Origin: Nonlabens sp. YIK11
GTDB taxonomy: Bacteria > Bacteroidota > Bacteroidia > Flavobacteriales > Flavobacteriaceae
Length of the DNA: 64,000 nucleotides
Reading direction: 5' to 3'
Assembly: GCF_001413925.1 (NCBI RefSeq)
Contig: NZ_LBMJ01000001.1
Span: 3,167,499-3,231,498 of the forward strand
Shown: piece after piece, positions 24,601-36,204 of the stretch
Layout of the letters: each line of letters starts with the position of its first letter
Position numbering within the stretch: the first letter of the stretch is position 1
Notes under the pieces: model-generated
Databases searched by the model: none
The model's input: the letters and a program-made list of their open reading frames with translations, nothing else
Told to the model about the DNA's origin: nothing
Translations under genes and position numbers: made by a program

Positions 24601-27600
24601 GGTAGGTACGTTGTCGCCATCATCGTCCGTATCACGGTAGTCCGGCTCGTCCGCGCCGTCCGTGTTGTTCAGCTCAACGCCAGGTGCCGCGTCCACTACA
24701 TTACCGCTAGGGTCCGTGTAGGCCGCGTTCGGGTCCGTATCGAAGTTGTCGTCGATCCCGTCACCGTCCTGGTCGCTGCCTGCCGGTAGGGTGTCCGCCA
24801 CTCCGTCACTGTTCACGTCGAAGCCTTCCGTCGCATCCGGTACGCCGTCGTTGTCACTGTCCGTGTCAAGGTAGTCCGGCTGGTCCGCGCCATCCGTGTT
24901 CTCCGGGCTGATGCCCTCGCCGGATCCAGGTGTGTTCTCATACGCATCGTCAAGCCCGTTGCCGTCAGCGTCAACGCCGTCAGGCGCCGTATAGCCCGAA
25001 GTGGTCTGGCCCTCCACGTTGTCCGGGATCCCATCGCCATCGGCGTCCTGATCCTGGAAGTTCGGGATGCCATCACCGTCACTGTCCGTAGGGTCCGTAT
25101 ATGGGTTGTCGTCACCATCAAGGTTAGCGTCCTCCACGCTGTCCAGGATACCGTCGTTGTCGTCATCCAGGTCGGCGCTGTCCGGTACCCCATCACCATC
25201 CAGATCGTCCACGTCCAGATAGTCCGGCGTGCCGTCCAGGTCGGCATCTTCAGGGTTGTTGTTGTCAATGACTTCAGCATCGGTATCAACGCCATCGTTG
25301 TCATCGTCTGTGTCGCGGTAGTCGGGCTCGTCGGCACCGTCGGTGTTGTTCAGCTCGCCTGCTGGATTTGTGGTCGTTGGGGTACCGTTGGGGTCTCCAT
25401 AGCCCGTGGTATCGCCATCGAAGTTGTCGTCCAGGCCGTCCTGGTCGCTATCCACATTCGCGAAAGCGGTATCTGCCACTCCATCATTGTTGAAGTCCGA
25501 GGCCTCGACTACATCTGTGATGCCATCGTTGTCGCTGTCCGTGTCAAGGTAGTCCGGCTGGTCCGAACCATCCGTGTTCTCTGGTGTGATTCCGCCTGCC
25601 GGGTAGGCATCGTCCAAACCGTCGTTGTTGGCATCCACACCGTCCGGTGCCGTATAGCCCACAGTAGGCTGGCCCTCCACGTTGTCCGGGATACCATCGC
25701 CATCGGAGTCCTGATCCCGGAAGTTCGGGATGCCATCACCGTCACTGTCCGTTGGGTCCGTATATGGGTTGTCGTCACCATCAAGGTTCGCGTCCTCCAC
25801 GCTGTCCAGGATACCGTCGTTGTCGTCATCCAGGTCGGCGCTGTCCGGTACCCCATCACCATCCAGATCGTCCACGTCAAGATAGTCCGGTGTGCCGTCA
25901 AGGTCGGCATCTTCAGGATTGTTGTTGTCAATGACTTCAGCATCGGTATCAACGCCATCGTTGTCATCGTCCGTGTCGCGGTAGTCGGGCTCGTCCGCAC
26001 CGTCCGTGTTGTTCAGCTCGACGCCAGGTGCCGCGTCCACTACATTACCGCTAGGGTCCGTGTAGGCCGCGTTCGGGTCCGTATCGAAGTTGTCATCGAT
26101 CCCGTCACCGTCCTGGTCGCTGCCTGCCGGTAGGGTGTCCGCCACTCCGTCACTGTTCACGTCGAAGCCTTCCGTCGCATCCGGTACGCCGTCGTTGTCA
26201 CTGTCCGTGTCAAGGTAGTCCGGCTGGTCCGCGCCATCCGTGTTCTCCGGGCTGATGCCCTCGCCGGATCCAGGTGTGTTCTCATACGCATCGTCAAGCC
26301 CGTTGCCGTCAGCGTCAACGCCGTCAGGCGCCGTATAGCCCGAAGTGGTCTGGCCCTCCACGTTGTCCGGGATCCCATCGCCATCGGCGTCCTGATCCTG
26401 GAAGTTCGGGATGCCATCACCGTCACTGTCCGTAGGGTCCGTATATGGGTTGTCGTCACCATCAAGGTTAGCGTCCTCCACGCTGTCCAGGATACCGTCG
26501 TTGTCGTCATCCAGGTCGGCGCTGTCCGGTACCCCATCACCATCCAGATCATCCACGTCAAGATAGTCCGGCGTGCCGTCCAAATCGCTATCCAGTGCAT
26601 CCGACGGATCGTTGTCCCCATTGGGGTCAGCGTTCTCATCTGCCGTGGCCAGTCCATCGCCGTCATCGTCCGTGTCCAGATAGTCCGGTCCTTCCGTTCC
26701 ATCGGTGTCCTGGGTAGCGCCCGTGTTGGGGTTGCCGTCACCGTCCGGGTTCGGGTTCTCGAATACGGTATCCACACCATCGCCGTCATCGTCCGTGTCC
26801 AGATAGTCGGGAACGGTATCGGTGTCGGTGTCCTGGGTAGCTCCCGTAGCCGGGTTCCCATCACCGTCCGGGTTCGGGTTCTCATATTGGGTATCCACCC
26901 CATCGCCGTCGTCATCGGTGTCCAGGTAGTCCGGTGTACCGTCTCCATCGGTGTCCTGGTTGGTAGGGTCCGTGTCCCCATCGTAGTCCTCCAGGGCCGT
27001 GTCCACGCCATCGCCGTCATCATCGGTGTCCAGGTAGTCCGGTGTACCATCGCCGTCCGTATCGTCATTGGTAGGGTCTCCATCGGCATCCACGTCCTCC
27101 GCAAGGGTAGGTACGTTGTCGCCATCATCGTCCGTATCACGGTAGTCCGGCTCGTCCGCGCCGTCCGTGTTGTTCAGCTCGACGCCAGGTGCCGCGTCCA
27201 CTACATTACCGCTAGGGTCCGTGTAGGCCGCGTTCGGGTCCGTATCGAAGTTGTCATCGATCCCGTCACCGTCCTGGTCGCTGCCTGCCGGTAGGGTGTC
27301 CGCCACTCCGTCACTGTTCACGTCGAAGCCTTCCGTCGCATCCGGTACGCCGTCGTTGTCACTGTCCGTGTCAAGGTAGTCCGGCTGGTCCGCGCCATCC
27401 GTGTTCTCCGGGCTGATGCCCTCGCCGGATCCAGGTGTGTTCTCATACGCATCGTCAAGCCCGTTGCCGTCAGCGTCAACGCCGTCAGGCGCCGTATAGC
27501 CCGAAGTGGTCTGGCCCTCCACGTTGTCCGGGATCCCATCGCCATCGGCGTCCTGATCCTGGAAGTTCGGGATGCCATCACCGTCACTGTCCGTAGGGTC

Positions 27601-30600
27601 CGTATATGGGTTGTCGTCACCATCAAGGTTAGCGTCCTCCACGCTGTCCAGGATACCGTCGTTGTCGTCATCCAGGTCGGCGCTGTCCGGTACCCCATCA
27701 CCATCCAGATCGTCCACGTCAAGATAGTCCGGCGTGCCGTCCAAATCGCTATCCAGTGCATCCGACGGATCGTTGTCCCCATTGGGGTCAGCGTTCTCAT
27801 CTGCCGTGGCCAGTCCATCGCCGTCATCGTCCGTGTCCAGATAGTCCGGTCCTTCCGTTCCATCGGTGTCCTGGGTAGCGCCCGTGTTGGGGTTGCCGTC
27901 ACCGTCCGGGTTCGGGTTCTCGAATACGGTATCCACACCATCGCCGTCATCGTCCGTGTCCAGATAGTCGGGAACGGTATCGGTGTCGGTGTCCTGGGTA
28001 GCTCCCGTAGCCGGGTTCCCATCACCGTCCGGGTTCGGGTTCTCATATTGGGTATCCACCCCATCGCCGTCGTCATCGGTATCCAGGTAGTCCGGTGTAC
28101 CGTCTCCATCGGTGTCCTGGTTGGTAGGGTCCGTGTCCCCATCGTAGTCCTCCAGGGCCGTGTCCACGCCATCACCATCATCATCGGTGTCCAGGTAGTC
28201 CGGTGTACCATCGCCGTCCGTATCGTCATTGGTAGGGTCTCCATCGGCATCCACGTCCTCCGCAAGGGTAGGTACGTTGTCGCCATCATCGTCCGTATCA
28301 CGGTAGTCCGGCTCGTCCGCGCCGTCCGTGTTGTTCAGCTCGACGCCAGGTGCCGCGTCCACTACATTACCGCTAGGGTCCGTGTAGGCCGCGTTCGGGT
28401 CCGTATCGAAGTTGTCATCGATCCCGTCACCGTCCTGGTCGCTGCCTGCCGGTAGGGTGTCCGCCACTCCGTCACTGTTCACGTCGAAGCCTTCCGTGGC
28501 ATCCGGTACGCCGTCGTTGTCACTGTCCGTGTCAAGGTAGTCCGGCTGGTCCGCGCCATCCGTGTTCTCCGGGCTGATGCCCTCGCCGGATCCAGGTGTG
28601 TTCTCATACGCATCGTCAAGCCCGTTGCCGTCAGCGTCAACGCCGTCAGGCGCCGTATAGCCCGAAGTGGTCTGGCCCTCCACGTTGTCCGGGATCCCAT
28701 CGCCATCGGCGTCCTGATCCTGGAAGTTCGGGATGCCATCACCGTCACTGTCCGTAGGGTCCGTATATGGGTTGTCGTCACCATCAAGGTTAGCGTCCTC
28801 CACGCTGTCCAGGATACCGTCGTTGTCGTCATCCAGGTCGGCGCTGTCCGGTACCCCATCACCATCCAGATCATCCACGTCAAGATAGTCCGGCGTGCCG
28901 TCCAAATCGCTATCCAGTGCATCCGACGGATCGTTGTCCCCATTGGGGTCAGCGTTCTCATCTGCCGTGGCCAGTCCATCGCCGTCATCGTCCGTGTCCA
29001 GATAGTCCGGTCCTTCCGTTCCATCGGTGTCCTGGGTAGCGCCCGTGTTGGGGTTGCCGTCACCGTCCGGGTTCGGGTTCTCGAATACGGTATCCACACC
29101 ATCGCCGTCATCGTCCGTGTCCAGATAGTCGGGAACGGTATCGGTGTCGGTGTCCTGGGTAGCTCCCGTAGCCGGGTTCCCATCACCGTCCGGGTTCGGG
29201 TTCTCATATTGGGTATCCACCCCATCGCCGTCGTCATCGGTATCCAGGTAGTCCGGTGTACCGTCTCCATCGGTGTCCTGGTTGGTAGGGTCCGTGTCCC
29301 CATCGTAGTCCTCCAGGGCCGTGTCCACGCCATCGCCGTCATCATCGGTGTCCAGGTAGTCCGGTGTACCATCGCCGTCCGTATCGTCATTGGTGGGGTC
29401 TCCATCGGCATCCACGTCCTCCGCAAGGGTAGGTACGTTGTCGCCATCATCGTCCGTATCACGGTAGTCCGGCTCGTCCGCGCCGTCCGTGTTGTTCAGC
29501 TCGACGCCAGGTGCCGCGTCCACTACATTACCGCTAGGGTCCGTGTAGGCCGCGTTCGGGTCCGTATCGAAGTTGTCATCGATCCCGTCACCGTCCTGGT
29601 CGCTGCCTGCCGGTAGGGTGTCCGCCACTCCGTCACTGTTCACGTCGAAGCCTTCCGTCGCATCCGGTACGCCGTCGTTGTCACTGTCCGTGTCAAGGTA
29701 GTCCGGCTGGTCCGCGCCATCCGTGTTCTCCGGGCTGATGCCCTCGCCGGATCCAGGTGTGTTCTCATACGCATCGTCAAGCCCGTTGCCGTCAGCGTCA
29801 ACGCCGTCAGGCGCCGTATAGCCCGAAGTGGTCTGGCCCTCCACGTTGTCCGGGATCCCATCGCCATCGGCGTCCTGATCCTGGAAGTTCGGGATGCCAT
29901 CACCGTCACTGTCCGTAGGGTCCGTATATGGGTTGTCGTCACCATCAAGGTTAGCGTCCTCCACGCTGTCCAGGATACCGTCGTTGTCGTCATCCAGGTC
30001 GGCGCTGTCCGGTACCCCATCACCATCCAGATCATCCACGTCAAGATAGTCCGGCGTGCCGTCCAAATCGCTATCCAGTGCATCCGACGGATCGTTGTCC
30101 CCATTGGGGTCAGCGTTCTCATCTGCCGTGGCCAGTCCATCGCCGTCATCGTCCGTGTCCAGATAGTCCGGTCCTTCCGTTCCATCGGTGTCCTGGGTAG
30201 CGCCCGTGTTGGGGTTGCCGTCACCGTCCGGGTTCGGGTTCTCGAATACGGTATCCACACCATCGCCGTCATCGTCCGTGTCCAGATAGTCGGGAACGGT
30301 ATCGGTGTCGGTGTCCTGGGTAGCTCCCGTAGCCGGGTTCCCATCACCGTCCGGGTTCGGGTTCTCATATTGGGTATCCACCCCATCGCCGTCGTCATCG
30401 GTATCCAGGTAGTCCGGTGTACCGTCTCCATCGGTGTCCTGGTTGGTAGGGTCCGTGTCCCCATCGTAGTCCTCCAGGGCCGTGTCCACGCCATCACCAT
30501 CATCATCGGTGTCCAGGTAGTCCGGTGTACCATCGCCGTCCGTATCGTCATTGGTAGGGTCTCCATCGGCATCCACGTCCTCCGCAAGGGTAGGTACGTT

Positions 30601-33600
30601 GTCGCCATCATCGTCCGTATCACGGTAGTCCGGCTCGTCCGCGCCGTCCGTGTTGTTCAGCTCAACGCCAGGTGCCGCGTCCACTACATTACCGCTAGGG
30701 TCCGTGTAGGCCGCGTTCGGGTCCGTATCGAAGTTGTCGTCGATCCCGTCACCGTCCTGGTCGCTGCCTGCCGGTAGGGTGTCCGCCACTCCGTCACTGT
30801 TCACGTCGAAGCCTTCCGTCGCATCCGGTACGCCGTCGTTGTCACTGTCCGTGTCAAGGTAGTCCGGCTGGTCCGCGCCATCCGTGTTCTCCGGGCTGAT
30901 GCCCTCGCCGGATCCAGGTGTGTTCTCATACGCATCGTCAAGCCCGTTGCCGTCAGCGTCAACGCCGTCAGGCGCCGTATAGCCCGAAGTGGTCTGGCCC
31001 TCCACGTTGTCCGGGATCCCATCGCCATCGGCGTCCTGATCCTGGAAGTTCGGGATGCCATCACCGTCACTGTCCGTAGGGTCCGTATATGGGTTGTCGT
31101 CACCATCAAGGTTAGCGTCCTCCACGCTGTCCAGGATACCGTCGTTGTCGTCATCCAGGTCGGCGCTGTCCGGTACCCCATCACCATCCAGATCGTCCAC
31201 GTCCAGATAGTCCGGCGTGCCGTCCAGGTCGGCATCTTCAGGGTTGTTGTTGTCAATGACTTCAGCATCGGTATCAACGCCATCGTTGTCATCGTCTGTG
31301 TCGCGGTAGTCGGGCTCGTCGGCACCGTCGGTGTTGTTCAGCTCGCCTGCTGGATTTGTGGTCGTTGGGGTACCGTTGGGGTCTCCATAGCCCGTGGTAT
31401 CGCCATCGAAGTTGTCGTCCAGGCCGTCCTGGTCGCTATCCACATTCGCGAAAGCGGTATCTGCCACTCCATCATTGTTGAAGTCCGAGGCCTCGACTAC
31501 ATCTGTGATGCCATCGTTGTCGCTGTCCGTGTCAAGGTAGTCCGGCTGGTCCGAACCATCCGTGTTCTCTGGTGTGATTCCGCCTGCCGGGTAGGCATCG
31601 TCCAAACCGTCGTTGTTGGCATCCACACCGTCCGGTGCCGTATAGCCCACAGTAGGCTGGCCCTCCACGTTGTCCGGGATACCATCGCCATCTGAGTCCT
31701 GGTCGAACTGGTTGATGATACCGTCACCATCCGTATCAAAGCTGTCAACGACGCCATCGCCATTGGCATCATTGGTCGCTCCTACATCGCTGAAGTTGGG
31801 GATGCCATCACCGTCAGCATCACCAAAGGGATCGACACCGCCATTCTCCACAGTGTCCAATATACCGTCGTTGTCGTCGTCCAGGTCAATACTGTCTGTG
31901 ATGCCGTCCAAGTCGCGGTCGTTACAAGCTACGCTTATGGAGTTTTCCAAAAAGTCGTAATTGCCATTTGCATCAGAATCTACTGGTTCTGTGTAGCCTT
32001 GACTGTTTTCGCCAGATGTTACCAGGCCATTGACATCTACCGTGACTGGACTGGTGTTACCCAGGCGTCCATCTTCATCTGCTTTCGCGAAAGCGTCAAT
32101 AAATCCTGCCTCTATACTGTCGTTACAGCCGTCACCATCTGAATCAAGGTCTTTGTAATCAGGGATGCCGTCGCCGTCTGTATCTGGTGCGTTTGCATCT
32201 GTAAACTGGTGTGATGGGTCATTGTAGTTTGCCAACTCACACTCGTCAAACAACAACGAATAGTAACGTGTAATTGCGGTACTGGTATTCTTTTTAATAC
32301 CGACGGTAAAATTGAGCTGGTTGATGTCTTGTTTTTGAAAGAAAACGCGATGCGCATTGTCTTTTGAAATCGCATTTGTGGGGCTTGCCACGACAGATCC
32401 TGTACCGTCTGCAATAAATTGTGTCACTCCAGACCCAAGATCTGAAGCCAGGATGTTTGAAGGGTTACCGATAGTGAATCCTACAATGTTGTTGACACGG
32501 TAAAACTCACGATCGAAGCTTTCGCCATCTACGTCTTGAAAGAAACCGCCAACACTAGGAACTACAGCACTGGTCAAGCCGCCAGCATTAACAAATCGAA
32601 CATTGAATGTTATTTGTCGATCACCAGTTGCGTTAGCATCGTATCGAATTACTGGTTGAAATGCGCTTGCATCACCTTCTGCCTGTCCGTTTATATTGAC
32701 AAGTGTAGTCCCTGCTGATTTTGCTGTAATTGTTACAATAGCATCCAATCCAGGTGCTACGTTGGTAAACCTGTATCGAGCGCCTACTTGACCAGCAGTA
32801 CCAGCAATCAACGCACTGTTGGTAAACGAATAGCTAGAGCCCGTGCAGATGGTAGGATCATTATCTGCAATAAACTGGTAACCTTCTAAAACGTCATCAA
32901 TACCATCGTTGTCGTCGTCTCTATCTTCTATATTATCAACTCCATCACCGTCAAAGTCCAATGGGTTAAAAGCGTCACGATAGTCTACATTACCTCCTTG
33001 ATTCAAATCGTTGTCAGAGTCTGGTAGTAATCTAGGATCATCTATGGTACCATTAGGGTCTGCATAACCATCATTACGAGTATCATATGCGTTATCAAAA
33101 CCATCACCATCATCGTCTAGACCCGTTAAAGCTGCGCCTACAACGCCGTCACCATTAAGGTCAAAGGCTTCTATATTATCGGATTCACCGTCATTATCGG
33201 AATCTGTATCACGATAATCTGGATTATCTGTCTGGTCTGTATTTACCGGTAGAATACCTAGCTCCTGGCCAGCATTGTCATAGGAAACCGGCAATCCATT
33301 TGCGGTCACATCTGGTATACCGTCATTGTTACTATCCTGAGGAGCCACATAGCCCAAAGTGGTCTGTGCCTCTACATTGTCTGTAATACCATCGTTATCT
33401 GAATCTAGATCCAGATAGTCTGGAACACCATCACCGTCAGTATCAGTAGGGTTTGTTGCTGGATTGTTGTCACCATCCAGATTCAAGTCTTCACGGGTAT
33501 CTATGATCCCATCATTATCATCATCAATATCTAGATTGTCAAAGACTAAATCTCCATCTGTATCTACTGGTGGCAAACAAGCGTCTGCAATACCATCATT

Positions 33601-35931
33601 GTCCAAGTCTGGACCTGATTCTTGGAAGTCAGCAATGGAGTTGTTATTTCGATCAGCTGGAGTAATGTAACTGGCGGCCGTCACCGTACCATCAGCATCA
33701 GTAGGTGCAGGGTTTCCTGTACCGAATTGACCCGCATCATTACCTTCTGCATTTATTTGATCATAAGCTTCATTTGAATCACTACAACCGTCGCCATCAG
33801 AGTCGAGTACCTGGTAATCTGGTTGACCTACTCCATCTGAATTCACCGGATCCTTTACAATTCCAGATTCTCCACCACCTATTTCGGCAGCATTCGGAAC
33901 ACCATTAGCACCTACCGGTCCATCAATCTGACCGTCATTATTGACGTCAAAGTCAGATGTTCCATTTTCTACTGCGTCATAAATTCCATCATTATCACTA
34001 TCTAGATCCAAGTAGTCTGGAAGACCATCACCGTCTGTATCCAGATCGCAAATCGCTCCATTTACCAATACTGTTGGGCCTGGATTAGCAAAGCTTACAT
34101 TATCAAATACATAACCCGTGATACCACCTCTTTTCTTGACTGTAAAGTCAATATTTGATGATTGTAGTAGGTCAACCGCAACCCATAGATTTTCGTCATC
34201 TGGAGAACCGTCTGCATTTCCTAAAAATCTTACAAACGATCCAGGATCAGAAAAGTATGATGAAGTGGAGTTATTTAAAGTAATGGAAGTTGCAGGTGTG
34301 CCTGAAAGGGTATAGGAAGAAATATCCTCTCGAGAAAATTCTATTCCTTCTCCAACGCCTAAATTATCAATATCTAGAAATGTAATTTCTACTGGCACCT
34401 CAATAAGTGTGTTGGTTCCCGATAGGAAAAACTCTATTTCAAATTCTGCAAATCCATCTGCATTTGCTCCGTCCAGAATGATTGGGTAATAATAGGTAAT
34501 GTTTGTAGCTGTATCAGTAAACGAAAATCCAGAAATATCCACCGTTAAATTTGCAGGGCTTGAGTTGCGTAAAACAGTCAATCTTAAGTCCACATTTTGA
34601 CCATTGAATGTCGTAGCATTTGTATATGTTGTAAAAGCGCCAACACCATCACTTCCAGCGCCGTTTTGATTGAAATTAGCGTTTGCTTGAGAAAGGTTTA
34701 ATGTAACTGATTGTGGTTGGTCCTCACATTCCATGGTATCGAGAATACCATCATTATCATCATCTAAATCACATATATCTGATATCCCATCACCATCATT
34801 ATCTGGATTACCTGAAGCTACAGCGTCACACTGATCAACGACGTTGATTTCCAATGTTGCTCGATCAGAGTTGACCCCTAAGTCATCCTGAACCGAAAAT
34901 AATATGGAGGCATCACCTAAATAATCTTGGGCTGGAATGAATGTTAGGTTACCAGACCCGTCAACCGTATATGTCCCAACACCTGGAATAATCAACGGGT
35001 TATTTAAACTTCCTCTATTTGAAGTGTCGTTGGGATCAAACAGAACAACCGTTGTTGGATCAATATTGTTTTCAGGATCTGAGGCAGCATCAAGTAAGTT
35101 GGCCTGAAAACTCTCGTTAGAGAAAATGACATTACCTAAATTATCGAGAACCGTAGGTGGGTTGTTTACTTGAGTCGTATTTGCCACATTAAATGTGACC
35201 TCTCCTAAGAAGCTTACAGAATTCTGTCTATCATTACTATCGTTAGAACTACCATTACGAAATCTGATAGAACTGATGTTATTATAATTGATACGAACGA
35301 CGAATTCTGTATTACTTTCACTAATACCCGCAGCAAAATCGACATCGCTTTGAAATCTTGTAAACTCTCCATTCTGTGACACTACCAATTCCGTAGCTGG
35401 ATTAGTTCCACCTTCTAATGTATAAGAATCTGTGACAATGGCCTCAAAGAATTCAAAACCATCCACGTCAATGGCCTCTACAGTAAACGAATCTAGTCTC
35501 GCAAGTATCCCTACATCATTTGCGTCTACGACCGTACCATCTATAACAAACTCAACTTGCCATTCTACGTATCCAATACCAGGACCCGTGTTGATGGTAG
35601 GTTCAAACCTGTTGTCAAGCCCAATTACAGAATCAACAATAAATGAATCTGCGGTAGGCTCCTGTACATTAACCTTATCAATAATGGTAACGATGGCGTC
35701 TACGACAAACCCATCTTGAGAAACTTCTACGTTTTGATAAATATACCTAGCTCCAATCTGTTCGGCTGCTGCTCCATTGGGTAGCAAAGTAGGGCCTTGC
35801 GACAGGTTAAATGTAGGTCTCGCTTGACTTAAAACCGTGGAAGGTGTTATTATCGCAATTAAGAAGGATAAGGAAAGAACGATGTTAGAAATGTAACGGC
35901 TAATAACCGTAGGAAGAGTAGGGATTTCCAT
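6325..35931 (-). CDS. Giant T9SS type B sorting-domain protein with thrombospondin type 3-like repeats (9,868 aa)
   Basis: A predicted secreted surface protein of roughly 1 MDa, strongly acidic. The signal peptide covers residues 1 to about 36 ([15 protein letters not shown]). A beta-rich N-terminal region with a cadherin/Ig-like segment (PPTVLDNLG to LEINVVD) follows. Most of the rest is hundreds of DxDxDGxxD-type calcium-binding motifs as in thrombospondin type 3 repeats. Four globular domains of about 200-250 residues lie near 35.8-35.2, 34.7-34.0, 32.9-32.2 and 22.25-21.5 kb. Five SdrD-B/Cna-B-like 106-residue repeats lie at about 9.9-8.35 kb. The C-terminus (about 6325-6620) is a type B (gliding-motility type) T9SS sorting domain: [32 protein letters not shown]. 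By analogy with SprB it should be exported by T9SS with the SprF-like partner downstream. Adhesion, filament or gliding function is inferred, not shown. Confidence 0.93.
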   Translation of the reverse strand: MEIPTLPTVISRYISNIVLSLSFLIAIITPSTVLSQARPTFNLSQGPTLLPNGAAAEQIGARYIYQNVEVSQDGFVVDAIVTIIDKVNVQEPTADSFIVDSVIGLDNRFEPTINTGPGIGYVEWQVEFVIDGTVVDANDVGILARLDSFTVEAIDVDGFEFFEAIVTDSYTLEGGTNPATELVVSQNGEFTRFQSDVDFAAGISESNTEFVVRINYNNISSIRFRNGSSNDSNDRQNSVSFLGEVTFNVANTTQVNNPPTVLDNLGNVIFSNESFQANLLDAASDPENNIDPTTVVLFDPNDTSNRGSLNNPLIIPGVGTYTVDGSGNLTFIPAQDYLGDASILFSVQDDLGVNSDRATLEINVVDQCDAVASGNPDNDGDGISDICDLDDDNDGILDTMECEDQPQSVTLNLSQANANFNQNGAGSDGVGAFTTYTNATTFNGQNVDLRLTVLRNSSPANLTVDISGFSFTDTATNITYYYPIILDGANADGFAEFEIEFFLSGTNTLIEVPVEITFLDIDNLGVGEGIEFSREDISSYTLSGTPATSITLNNSTSSYFSDPGSFVRFLGNADGSPDDENLWVAVDLLQSSNIDFTVKKRGGITGYVFDNVSFANPGPTVLVNGAICDLDTDGDGLPDYLDLDSDNDGIYDAVENGTSDFDVNNDGQIDGPVGANGVPNAAEIGGGESGIVKDPVNSDGVGQPDYQVLDSDGDGCSDSNEAYDQINAEGNDAGQFGTGNPAPTDADGTVTAASYITPADRNNNSIADFQESGPDLDNDGIADACLPPVDTDGDLVFDNLDIDDDNDGIIDTREDLNLDGDNNPATNPTDTDGDGVPDYLDLDSDNDGITDNVEAQTTLGYVAPQDSNNDGIPDVTANGLPVSYDNAGQELGILPVNTDQTDNPDYRDTDSDNDGESDNIEAFDLNGDGVVGAALTGLDDDGDGFDNAYDTRNDGYADPNGTIDDPRLLPDSDNDLNQGGNVDYRDAFNPLDFDGDGVDNIEDRDDDNDGIDDVLEGYQFIADNDPTICTGSSYSFTNSALIAGTAGQVGARYRFTNVAPGLDAIVTITAKSAGTTLVNINGQAEGDASAFQPVIRYDANATGDRQITFNVRFVNAGGLTSAVVPSVGGFFQDVDGESFDREFYRVNNIVGFTIGNPSNILASDLGSGVTQFIADGTGSVVASPTNAISKDNAHRVFFQKQDINQLNFTVGIKKNTSTAITRYYSLLFDECELANYNDPSHQFTDANAPDTDGDGIPDYKDLDSDGDGCNDSIEAGFIDAFAKADEDGRLGNTSPVTVDVNGLVTSGENSQGYTEPVDSDANGNYDFLENSISVACNDRDLDGITDSIDLDDDNDGILDTVENGGVDPFGDADGDGIPNFSDVGATNDANGDGVVDSFDTDGDGIINQFDQDSDGDGIPDNVEGQPTVGYTAPDGVDANNDGLDDAYPAGGITPENTDGSDQPDYLDTDSDNDGITDVVEASDFNNDGVADTAFANVDSDQDGLDDNFDGDTTGYGDPNGTPTTTNPAGELNNTDGADEPDYRDTDDDNDGVDTDAEVIDNNNPEDADLDGTPDYLDVDDLDGDGVPDSADLDDDNDGILDSVEDANLDGDDNPYTDPTDSDGDGIPNFQDQDADGDGIPDNVEGQTTSGYTAPDGVDADGNGLDDAYENTPGSGEGISPENTDGADQPDYLDTDSDNDGVPDATEGFDVNSDGVADTLPAGSDQDGDGIDDNFDTDPNAAYTDPSGNVVDAAPGVELNNTDGADEPDYRDTDDDGDNVPTLAEDVDADGDPTNDDTDGDGTPDYLDTDDDGDGVDTALEDYDGDTDPTNQDTDGDGTPDYLDTDDDGDGVDTQYENPNPDGDGNPATGATQDTDTDTVPDYLDTDDDGDGVDTVFENPNPDGDGNPNTGATQDTDGTEGPDYLDTDDDGDGLATADENADPNGDNDPSDALDSDLDGTPDYLDVDDLDGDGVPDSADLDDDNDGILDSVEDANLDGDDNPYTDPTDSDGDGIPNFQDQDADGDGIPDNVEGQTTSGYTAPDGVDADGNGLDDAYENTPGSGEGISPENTDGADQPDYLDTDSDNDGVPDATEGFDVNSDGVADTLPAGSDQDGDGIDDNFDTDPNAAYTDPSGNVVDAAPGVELNNTDGADEPDYRDTDDDGDNVPTLAEDVDADGDPTNDDTDGDGTPDYLDTDDDGDGVDTALEDYDGDTDPTNQDTDGDGTPDYLDTDDDGDGVDTQYENPNPDGDGNPATGATQDTDTDTVPDYLDTDDDGDGVDTVFENPNPDGDGNPNTGATQDTDGTEGPDYLDTDDDGDGLATADENADPNGDNDPSDALDSDLDGTPDYLDVDDLDGDGVPDSADLDDDNDGILDSVEDANLDGDDNPYTDPTDSDGDGIPNFQDQDADGDGIPDNVEGQTTSGYTAPDGVDADGNGLDDAYENTPGSGEGISPENTDGADQPDYLDTDSDNDGVPDATEGFDVNSDGVADTLPAGSDQDGDGIDDNFDTDPNAAYTDPSGNVVDAAPGVELNNTDGADEPDYRDTDDDGDNVPTLAEDVDADGDPTNDDTDGDGTPDYLDTDDDGDGVDTALEDYDGDTDPTNQDTDGDGTPDYLDTDDDGDGVDTQYENPNPDGDGNPATGATQDTDTDTVPDYLDTDDDGDGVDTVFENPNPDGDGNPNTGATQDTDGTEGPDYLDTDDDGDGLATADENADPNGDNDPSDALDSDLDGTPDYLDVDDLDGDGVPDSADLDDDNDGILDSVEDANLDGDDNPYTDPTDSDGDGIPNFQDQDADGDGIPDNVEGQTTSGYTAPDGVDADGNGLDDAYENTPGSGEGISPENTDGADQPDYLDTDSDNDGVPDATEGFDVNSDGVADTLPAGSDQDGDGIDDNFDTDPNAAYTDPSGNVVDAAPGVELNNTDGADEPDYRDTDDDGDNVPTLAEDVDADGDPTNDDTDGDGTPDYLDTDDDGDGVDTALEDYDGDTDPTNQDTDGDGTPDYLDTDDDGDGVDTQYENPNPDGDGNPATGATQDTDTDTVPDYLDTDDDGDGVDTVFENPNPDGDGNPNTGATQDTDGTEGPDYLDTDDDGDGLATADENADPNGDNDPSDALDSDLDGTPDYLDVDDLDGDGVPDSADLDDDNDGILDSVEDANLDGDDNPYTDPTDSDGDGIPNFQDQDADGDGIPDNVEGQTTSGYTAPDGVDADGNGLDDAYENTPGSGEGISPENTDGADQPDYLDTDSDNDGVPDATEGFDVNSDGVADTLPAGSDQDGDGIDDNFDTDPNAAYTDPSGNVVDAAPGVELNNTDGADEPDYRDTDDDNDGVDTDAEVIDNNNPEDADLDGTPDYLDVDDLDGDGVPDSADLDDDNDGILDSVEDANLDGDDNPYTDPTDSDGDGIPNFRDQDSDGDGIPDNVEGQPTVGYTAPDGVDANNDGLDDAYPAGGITPENTDGSDQPDYLDTDSDNDGITDVVEASDFNNDGVADTAFANVDSDQDGLDDNFDGDTTGYGDPNGTPTTTNPAGELNNTDGADEPDYRDTDDDNDGVDTDAEVIDNNNPEDADLDGTPDYLDVDDLDGDGVPDSADLDDDNDGILDSVEDANLDGDDNPYTDPTDSDGDGIPNFQDQDADGDGIPDNVEGQTTSGYTAPDGVDADGNGLDDAYENTPGSGEGISPENTDGADQPDYLDTDSDNDGVPDATEGFDVNSDGVADTLPAGSDQDGDGIDDNFDTDPNAAYTDPSGNVVDAAPGVELNNTDGADEPDYRDTDDDGDNVPTLAEDVDADGDPTNDDTDGDGTPDYLDTDDDGDGVDTALEDYDGDTDPTNQDTDGDGTPDYLDTDDDGDGVDTQYENPNPDGDGNPATGATQDTDTDTVPDYLDTDDDGDGVDTVFENPNPDGDGNPNTGATQDTDGTEGPDYLDTDDDGDGLATADENADPNGDNDPSDALDSDLDGTPDYLDVDDLDGDGVPDSADLDDDNDGILDSVEDANLDGDDNPYTDPTDSDGDGIPNFQDQDADGDGIPDNVEGQTTSGYTAPDGVDADGNGLDDAYENTPGSGEGISPENTDGADQPDYLDTDSDNDGITDVVEASDFNNDGVADTAFANVDSDQDGLDDNFDGDTTGYGDPNGTPTTTNPAGELNNTDGADEPDYRDTDDDNDGVDTDAEVIDNNDPEDADLDGIPDYLDNDDNDGDGIPDTVDVDDDNDGLSDIVETGGDDPFADSDNNGIPDFNDVSILNDRNNDGIVDRFDADRDGIINQYDIDADGDGLTDVYESGNSSLDTNGDGRIDDQDTGFTDVDNNGQSDNTEATVATDSEGDSVADYLDIDSDNDGILDNIEIQDFNNPNSRTRNDSDGDGLDDAYDPDNGGTSILVPQNSDADPFPNYLDLDSDDDGIIDNIEWQTTADYLLPAADTDGNGLADNYETNPGSGVPINQPNNADSTDLPDYLDTDSDNDGLTDNDEVYNLPPANSDSDNDGLDDAYDSDDVSGLSGPDAASNLNMNGPAMSGVQDFPNVQNPLTAEVDFRDSTDPNNPVDTDLDGVLDNVDIDDDNDGILDSVESLGFVPTNNATDDCGRPSSSFTSPVYAGGNPDGSIGALYRFENVANYPSIGVVDAIIEITDITGGATLITIDNDATGDVNAWQPEFNVPGPTGSSSQMEFEVRFVLDGTNTQFNVGRFGGTIYDIDGANARESVILSQPGLYAVDNETLLSINSDASSGEVTFTGPDDTYVGVDLSPRLATYFNYYNSSEFSIRFSAQLLSATANTNLGSVLFDVCSINGLFEGNTTSNNASQTGPDGVSEPSGPGTFAVYTVNDGIDSDGDNIPDELDIDSDNDGIPDNLESQPTIGYVPPGNSDTDSDGLLDAYEGAGNEGIIPIDTDGDGTLDYLDLDTDNDGFNDDLESGIPLATNNNDSDGDGLLDQYDSINNTGVAYTANDQYSGGSADLSNQNNPATPEVDYREARDRDLDGITDSIDLDDDNDGILDTVENGGVDPFGDADGDGIPNFSDVGATNDANGDGVVDSFDTDGDGIINQFDQDSDGDGIPDNVEGQPTVGYTAPDGVDANNDGLDDAYPAGGITPENTDGSDQPDYLDTDSDNDGITDVVEASDFNNDGVADTAFANVDSDQDGLDDNFDGDTTGYGDPNGTPTTTNPAGELNNTDGADEPDYRDTDDDNDGVDTDAEVIDNNNPEDADLDGTPDYLDVDDLDGDGVPDSADLDDDNDGILDSVEDANLDGDDNPYTDPTDSDGDGIPNFQDQDADGDGIPDNVEGQTTSGYTAPDGVDADGNGLDDAYENTPGSGEGISPENTDGADQPDYLDTDSDNDGVPDATEGFDVNSDGVADTLPAGSDQDGDGIDDNFDTDPNAAYTDPSGNVVDAAPGVELNNTDGADEPDYRDTDDDGDNVPTLAEDVDADGDPTNDDTDGDGTPDYLDTDDDGDGVDTALEDYDGDTDPTNQDTDGDGTPDYLDTDDDGDGVDTQYENPNPDGDGNPATGATQDTDTDTVPDYLDTDDDGDGVDTVFENPNPDGDGNPNTGATQDTDGTEGPDYLDTDDDGDGLATADENADPNGDNDPSDALDSDLDGTPDYLDVDDLDGDGVPDSADLDDDNDGILDSVEDANLDGDDNPYTDPTDSDGDGIPNFQDQDADGDGIPDNVEGQTTSGYTAPDGVDADGNGLDDAYENTPGSGEGISPENTDGADQPDYLDTDSDNDGVPDATEGFDVNSDGVADTLPAGSDQDGDGIDDNFDTDPNAAYTDPSGNVVDAAPGVELNNTDGADEPDYRDTDDDGDNVPTLAEDVDADGDPTNDDTDGDGTPDYLDTDDDGDGVDTALEDYDGDTDPTNQDTDGDGTPDYLDTDDDGDGVDTQYENPNPDGDGNPATGATQDTDTDTVPDYLDTDDDGDGVDTVFENPNPDGDGNPNTGATQDTDGTEGPDYLDTDDDGDGLATADENADPNGDNDPSDALDSDLDGTPDYLDVDDLDGDGVPDSADLDDDNDGILDSVEDANLDGDDNPYTDPTDSDGDGIPNFQDQDADGDGIPDNVEGQTTSGYTAPDGVDADGNGLDDAYENTPGSGEGISPENTDGADQPDYLDTDSDNDGVPDATEGFDVNSDGVADTLPAGSDQDGDGIDDNFDTDPNAAYTDPSGNVVDAAPGVELNNTDGADEPDYRDTDDDGDNVPTLAEDVDADGDPTNDDTDGDGTPDYLDTDDDGDGVDTALEDYDGDTDPTNQDTDGDGTPDYLDTDDDGDGVDTQYENPNPDGDGNPATGATQDTDTDTVPDYLDTDDDGDGVDTVFENPNPDGDGNPNTGATQDTDGTEGPDYLDTDDDGDGLATADENADPNGDNDPSDALDSDLDGTPDYLDVDDLDGDGVPDSADLDDDNDGILDSVEDANLDGDDNPYTDPTDSDGDGIPNFQDQDADGDGIPDNVEGQTTSGYTAPDGVDADGNGLDDAYENTPGSGEGISPENTDGADQPDYLDTDSDNDGVPDATEGFDVNSDGVADTLPAGSDQDGDGIDDNFDTDPNAAYTDPSGNVVDAAPGVELNNTDGADEPDYRDTDDDGDNVPTLAEDVDADGDPTNDDTDGDGTPDYLDTDDDGDGVDTALEDYDGDTDPTNQDTDGDGTPDYLDTDDDGDGVDTQYENPNPDGDGNPATGATQDTDTDTVPDYLDTDDDGDGVDTVFENPNPDGDGNPNTGATQDTDGTEGPDYLDTDDDGDGLATADENADPNGDNDPSDALDSDLDGTPDYLDVDDLDGDGVPDSADLDDDNDGILDSVEDANLDGDDNPYTDPTDSDGDGIPNFQDQDADGDGIPDNVEGQTTSGYTAPDGVDADGNGLDDAYENTPGSGEGISPENTDGADQPDYLDTDSDNDGVPDATEGFDVNSDGVADTLPAGSDQDGDGIDDNFDTDPNAAYTDPSGNVVDAAPGVELNNTDGADEPDYRDTDDDGDNVPTLAEDVDADGDPTNDDTDGDGTPDYLDTDDDGDGVDTALEDYDGDTDPTNQDTDGDGTPDYLDTDDDGDGVDTQYENPNPDGDGNPATGATQDTDTDTVPDYLDTDDDGDGVDTVFENPNPDGDGNPNTGATQDTDGTEGPDYLDTDDDGDGLATADENADPNGDNDPSDALDSDLDGTPDYLDVDDLDGDGVPDSADLDDDNDGILDSVEDANLDGDDNPYTDPTDSDGDGIPNFQDQDADGDGIPDNVEGQTTSGYTAPDGVDADGNGLDDAYENTPGSGEGISPENTDGADQPDYLDTDSDNDGVPDATEGFDVNSDGVADTLPAGSDQDGDGIDDNFDTDPNAAYTDPSGNVVDAAPGVELNNTDGADEPDYRDTDDDGDNVPTLAEDVDADGDPTNDDTDGDGTPDYLDTDDDGDGVDTALEDYDGDTDPTNQDTDGDGTPDYLDTDDDGDGVDTQYENPNPDGDGNPATGATQDTDTDTVPDYLDTDDDGDGVDTVFENPNPDGDGNPNTGATQDTDGTEGPDYLDTDDDGDGLATADENADPNGDNDPSDALDSDLDGTPDYLDVDDLDGDGVPDSADLDDDNDGILDSVEDANLDGDDNPYTDPTDSDGDGIPNFQDQDADGDGIPDNVEGQTTSGYTAPDGVDADGNGLDDAYENTPGSGEGISPENTDGADQPDYLDTDSDNDGVPDATEGFDVNSDGVADTLPAGSDQDGDGIDDNFDTDPNAAYTDPSGNVVDAAPGVELNNTDGADEPDYRDTDDDGDNVPTLAEDVDADGDPTNDDTDGDGTPDYLDTDDDGDGVDTALEDYDGDTDPTNQDTDGDGTPDYLDTDDDGDGFLTVNEDADPNGDGNPDDAIDSDANGIPNYLDPDVVDSDGDGILDSVDIDDDNDGILDVVEGTVDTDLDGIINSLDQDSDGDGIPDNVEAQSTTGYFAPLGIDTDNNGLDDAYETTPGSGEGLMTVDTDMDLIADYIDIDSDVDGIVDATEAFDFDSNGIPDIVPSGSDVDQDGLDDSFDGDNTGYGDPNGSQVVSNPLDDLVNTDGADDLDFRDTDDDNDGIASIDESNDPNGDGLANDANDADGDGIPDYLDPDNADNDGDGIPDNLDLDDDNDGILDSVEGDGDFDNDGIIDRFDQDSDNDGIPDNIEAQTTTGYIFPIGIDSDSNGLDDVYESTPGAGEGITPVNTDGDGNPDYLDVDSDNDNVDDFIEAFDYNNDGLPDIAFAEADIDNDGIDDAFDGDTTGYFDPNGIVVENDPLLDLNNSDGTDDLDYRDTDDDNDGLLTFDENPDLDGDPNTVDPGDADGDGVPDYLDFNDNDQDGIGDGIDIDDDNDGILDIVEGTGDFDNDGIIDAFDQDTDGDGIPDNVEAQSTTGYIAPSGNDADGNGLDDNYESAPGNGEGLTPNNEDGDGNPDYTDIDSDNDGVFDFIEAFDFNSDGVSDIAFAEADIDQDGLDDSFDGDTNGYGDPNGLQVVTNPVNDLNDNDRDAATGGPLNNLDFRDVDDDNDGIPTVDEDLNNNNDYADDDSDNDGIPDYLDLPDNDRDGIPDVDDLDDDNDGILDSVEGTLDTDNDGIIDSFDLDSDNDGISDNVEAQSTDDYNAPSGIDADNNGLDDVYQSGLGAEEGITPINSDGLDVPDYLDNDSDNDGDSDNDEAFDGQVALGDSNNNGLDDAYETVDATDPYGDPNGNLDNGAADTNNDDFPATVEVDYREALGTITGFVFEDVDGDGSYDASVDNLFPIGTQVNVTDNDGIVTTVDVNADGNWAVVVAIGNYTVDLDETTLPNAGVGYVLTTTGSDPETVISEFGRVNSTTADGYQATGTITGFVFNDVDGDGTYDASIDTLFPAGTVVNLTDANGTVTPVTVGADGNWTADVAAGDYTVDVDETTLPNGGAGFNLSTTGSDPESITVAAGATVETTADGYQATGTITGFVFNDVDGDGTYDAAIDTLFPAGTVVNLTDANGTEIPVTVGADGNWTADVAAGDYTVDVDETTLPNGGAGFNLSTTGSDPESITVAAGATVDTTADGYQATGTITGFVFNDVDGDGTYDAAIDTLFPAGTVVNLTDANGTVTPVTVGADGNWTADVAAGDYTVDVDETTLPNGGAGFNLSTTGSDPESITVAAGATVDTTADGYQATGTITGFVFNDVDGDGTYDAAIDTLFPAGTVVNLTDANGTVTPVTVGADGNWTADVAAGDYTVDVDETTLPNGGAGFNLSTTGSDPESITVAAGVTVQTLSDGYLIANDNDNDGIPDDVDLDDDNDGILDTDEPAGDSDGDGIPDSLDIDSDGDGIPDNVEAQPTDDYVAPSGVDADGNGVDDVYDAAPLGAGVDTDNDGTPDASDLDSDGDGTPDNEEAYDTPPSGLDSDGNGLDDQYETPDPTDPYGDTNGNLDGGASDTNNDDEPTTPEVDYRESPIDTDGDGVPDTADLDDDNDGILDTDEPAGDSDGDGIPDSLDIDSDGDGIPDNVEAQPTDDYVAPSGVDADGNGVDDVYDAAPLGAGVDTDNDGTPDASDLDSDNDGTPDNEEAYDTPPSGLDSDGNGLDDQYETPDPTDPYGDTNGDLDGGASDTNNDDEPTTPEVDYRESPIDTDGDGIPDTADLDDDNDGILDSIEGDVDSDMDGIIDSFDQDSDNDGIPDNVEGQSTGDYIAPSGVDSDGNGLDDAYEETPGSGEGIDPVDFDDDGLPDYLDDDSDDDGIPDFIEGFDFDNDGVADILPSGNDVDGDGLDDAFDGDNSGYGDPNGSVVVDSPEDDLNNTDGDDEPDYRDIDDDGDGILTAIEDGNGNGNFLDDDNDADGTPDYLDADLRDIEIFNVLTPNDDGDNDFLFIRGIENFENNVKIYNRWGVEVFNVDGYDNRNNVFRGISEGRANVAQGDLLPVGTYYYVISYVNDNNQTIDLAGYLYINR
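7290..8310 (-). repeat. Two tandem 516-bp TSP3-type units
   Basis: The coding sequence from about 7.29 to 8.31 kb contains two near-identical 172-residue units offset by exactly 516 bp. The segment tctacctctg occurs at 7301 and again at 7817. Each unit carries several Asp-rich calcium-binding motifs. Confidence 0.85.
8345..9920 (-). repeat. Five tandem 318-bp SdrD-B / Cna-B-like repeats
   Basis: 106-residue units of the form [20 protein letters not shown] ... [12 protein letters not shown] ... [18 protein letters not shown] ... ESITVAAGA repeat at 318-bp spacing (ggtaaccatc at 8643, 8961, 9279 and 9597). Four are almost identical; the most N-terminal (about 9.6-9.9 kb) is diverged. Such beta-sandwich domains act as stalk segments in Gram-positive adhesins. 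Confidence 0.87.
9921..12530 (-). repeat. Diverged 660-bp TSP3-type units
   Basis: About four 220-residue units repeat at roughly 660 bp. For example, the near-palindrome copies at 10708 and 11368 are exactly 660 bp apart. They have drifted in sequence and are AT-richer than the neighbouring 1,161-bp array, so they look like an older amplification of the same kind of module. Confidence 0.75.
12531..20447 (-). repeat. Array 1 of near-identical 1,161-bp (387-residue) units
   Basis: Marker gtcgaagcct recurs every 1,161 bp (12961, 14122 and onward to about 19927), giving nearly seven units that differ by only a few substitutions. Each unit encodes about 387 residues of TSP3-type motifs. The DNA is clearly G+C-richer than the rest of the gene: 38 of 60 bases at 13921-13980. 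Confidence 0.92.
20330..21060 (-). repeat. Boundary module downstream of array 1 (copy 1 of 3)
   Basis: This segment encodes [17 protein letters not shown] and nearby motifs. It recurs at about 25.2-25.9 kb and 31.2-31.9 kb with offsets of 4,890 and 10,878 bp. It marks where the 1,161-bp arrays join more diverse sequence. Confidence 0.8.
23400..25337 (-). repeat. Short 1,161-bp-unit array (about one and a half units)
   Basis: This carries the same 387-residue module as arrays 1 and 2. One unit plus a partial unit sit between unique sequence on the C-terminal side and the boundary module on the N-terminal side. Its last part is identical in layout to 19923-20447 and 30801-31325. Confidence 0.85.
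25990..31325 (-). repeat. Array 2 of 1,161-bp units, a segmental duplicate of array 1
   Basis: About four and a half units recur at 26161, 27322, 28483, 29644 and 30805. Units pair with the array 1 units 13,200 bp away and share their private substitutions in the same order. Array 2 has two units fewer than array 1 before the boundary module. Confidence 0.9.
32080..32095. repeat. 16-bp palindrome, one-mismatch copy inside the giant gene
   Basis: TGCTTTCGCGAAAGCG, read as AFAKA. Further mutated copies in the same gene lie at 10708-10723 and 11368-11383 (read AFAEA), with eroded ones near 20570, 23618, 25460 and 31445. Confidence 0.85.
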
Positions 35932-35942
35932 TCGTATACAAT

Positions 35943-35972
35943 TAGTTCACCTCGTTGAGGCTCAATGAACTA
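35943..35972 (-). promoter_or_regulatory. Hairpin in the leader of the giant gene
   Basis: Outer stem TAGTTCA / TGAACTA (35943-35949 with 35966-35972) encloses an inner stem CCTC-GTT-GAGG. On the transcript it ends 11 nt before the ATG and starts close to the predicted transcription start. That position would suit a 5'-end stabiliser or a translation-control hairpin. Confidence 0.55.
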
Positions 35973-35973
35973 G

Positions 35974-36006
35974 TAAAGGTACAATTTCGAAATAATTTTT
36001 AGCAAA
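35974..36006 (-). promoter_or_regulatory. Candidate promoter of the giant T9SS locus
   Basis: Minus-strand TTTG (36003-36006), 21 bp of spacer, then TACCTTTA (35974-35981). This is close to the Bacteroidota -33/-7 pattern with one mismatch in the -7 box. Transcription would start near 35968, at the foot of the leader hairpin. Confidence 0.45.
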
Positions 36007-36160
36007 TCTTTAAGGTATTCACTACAATATATCGACGAATAACATTTTAAAAAGTTATAAACAATACTTTATGGTTTTTCCTACATAGATTTATAGCTTG
36101 AACCAGCGCTATTATTCACAGATGTTCAAGAATAATGCAGGTTAAGACATTTAGGAATCT

Positions 36161-36176
36161 CGCTTTCGCGAAAGCG
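36161..36176. repeat. 16-bp palindrome, intergenic copy upstream of the giant gene
   Basis: Perfect copy with GAACT flank on the + strand, 29 bp before the rpoBC terminator. Confidence 0.95.
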
Positions 36177-36204
36177 AACTTGACCAACGACTTCATTACC
36201 ATAA

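Noticed and set aside
12957..31325. Many regularly spaced long open frames in other frames and strands (327 and 135 residues, Arg/Thr- or Val-rich)
   Set aside because: They recur every 1,161 bp with the repeat unit and have no start context or family similarity. They are by-products of a G+C-rich Asp/Gly repeat being open in alternative frames.
12531..31325. CRISPR-like or satellite array
   Set aside because: The units are 1,161 bp, contiguous with no spacers, and maintain one continuous coding frame.
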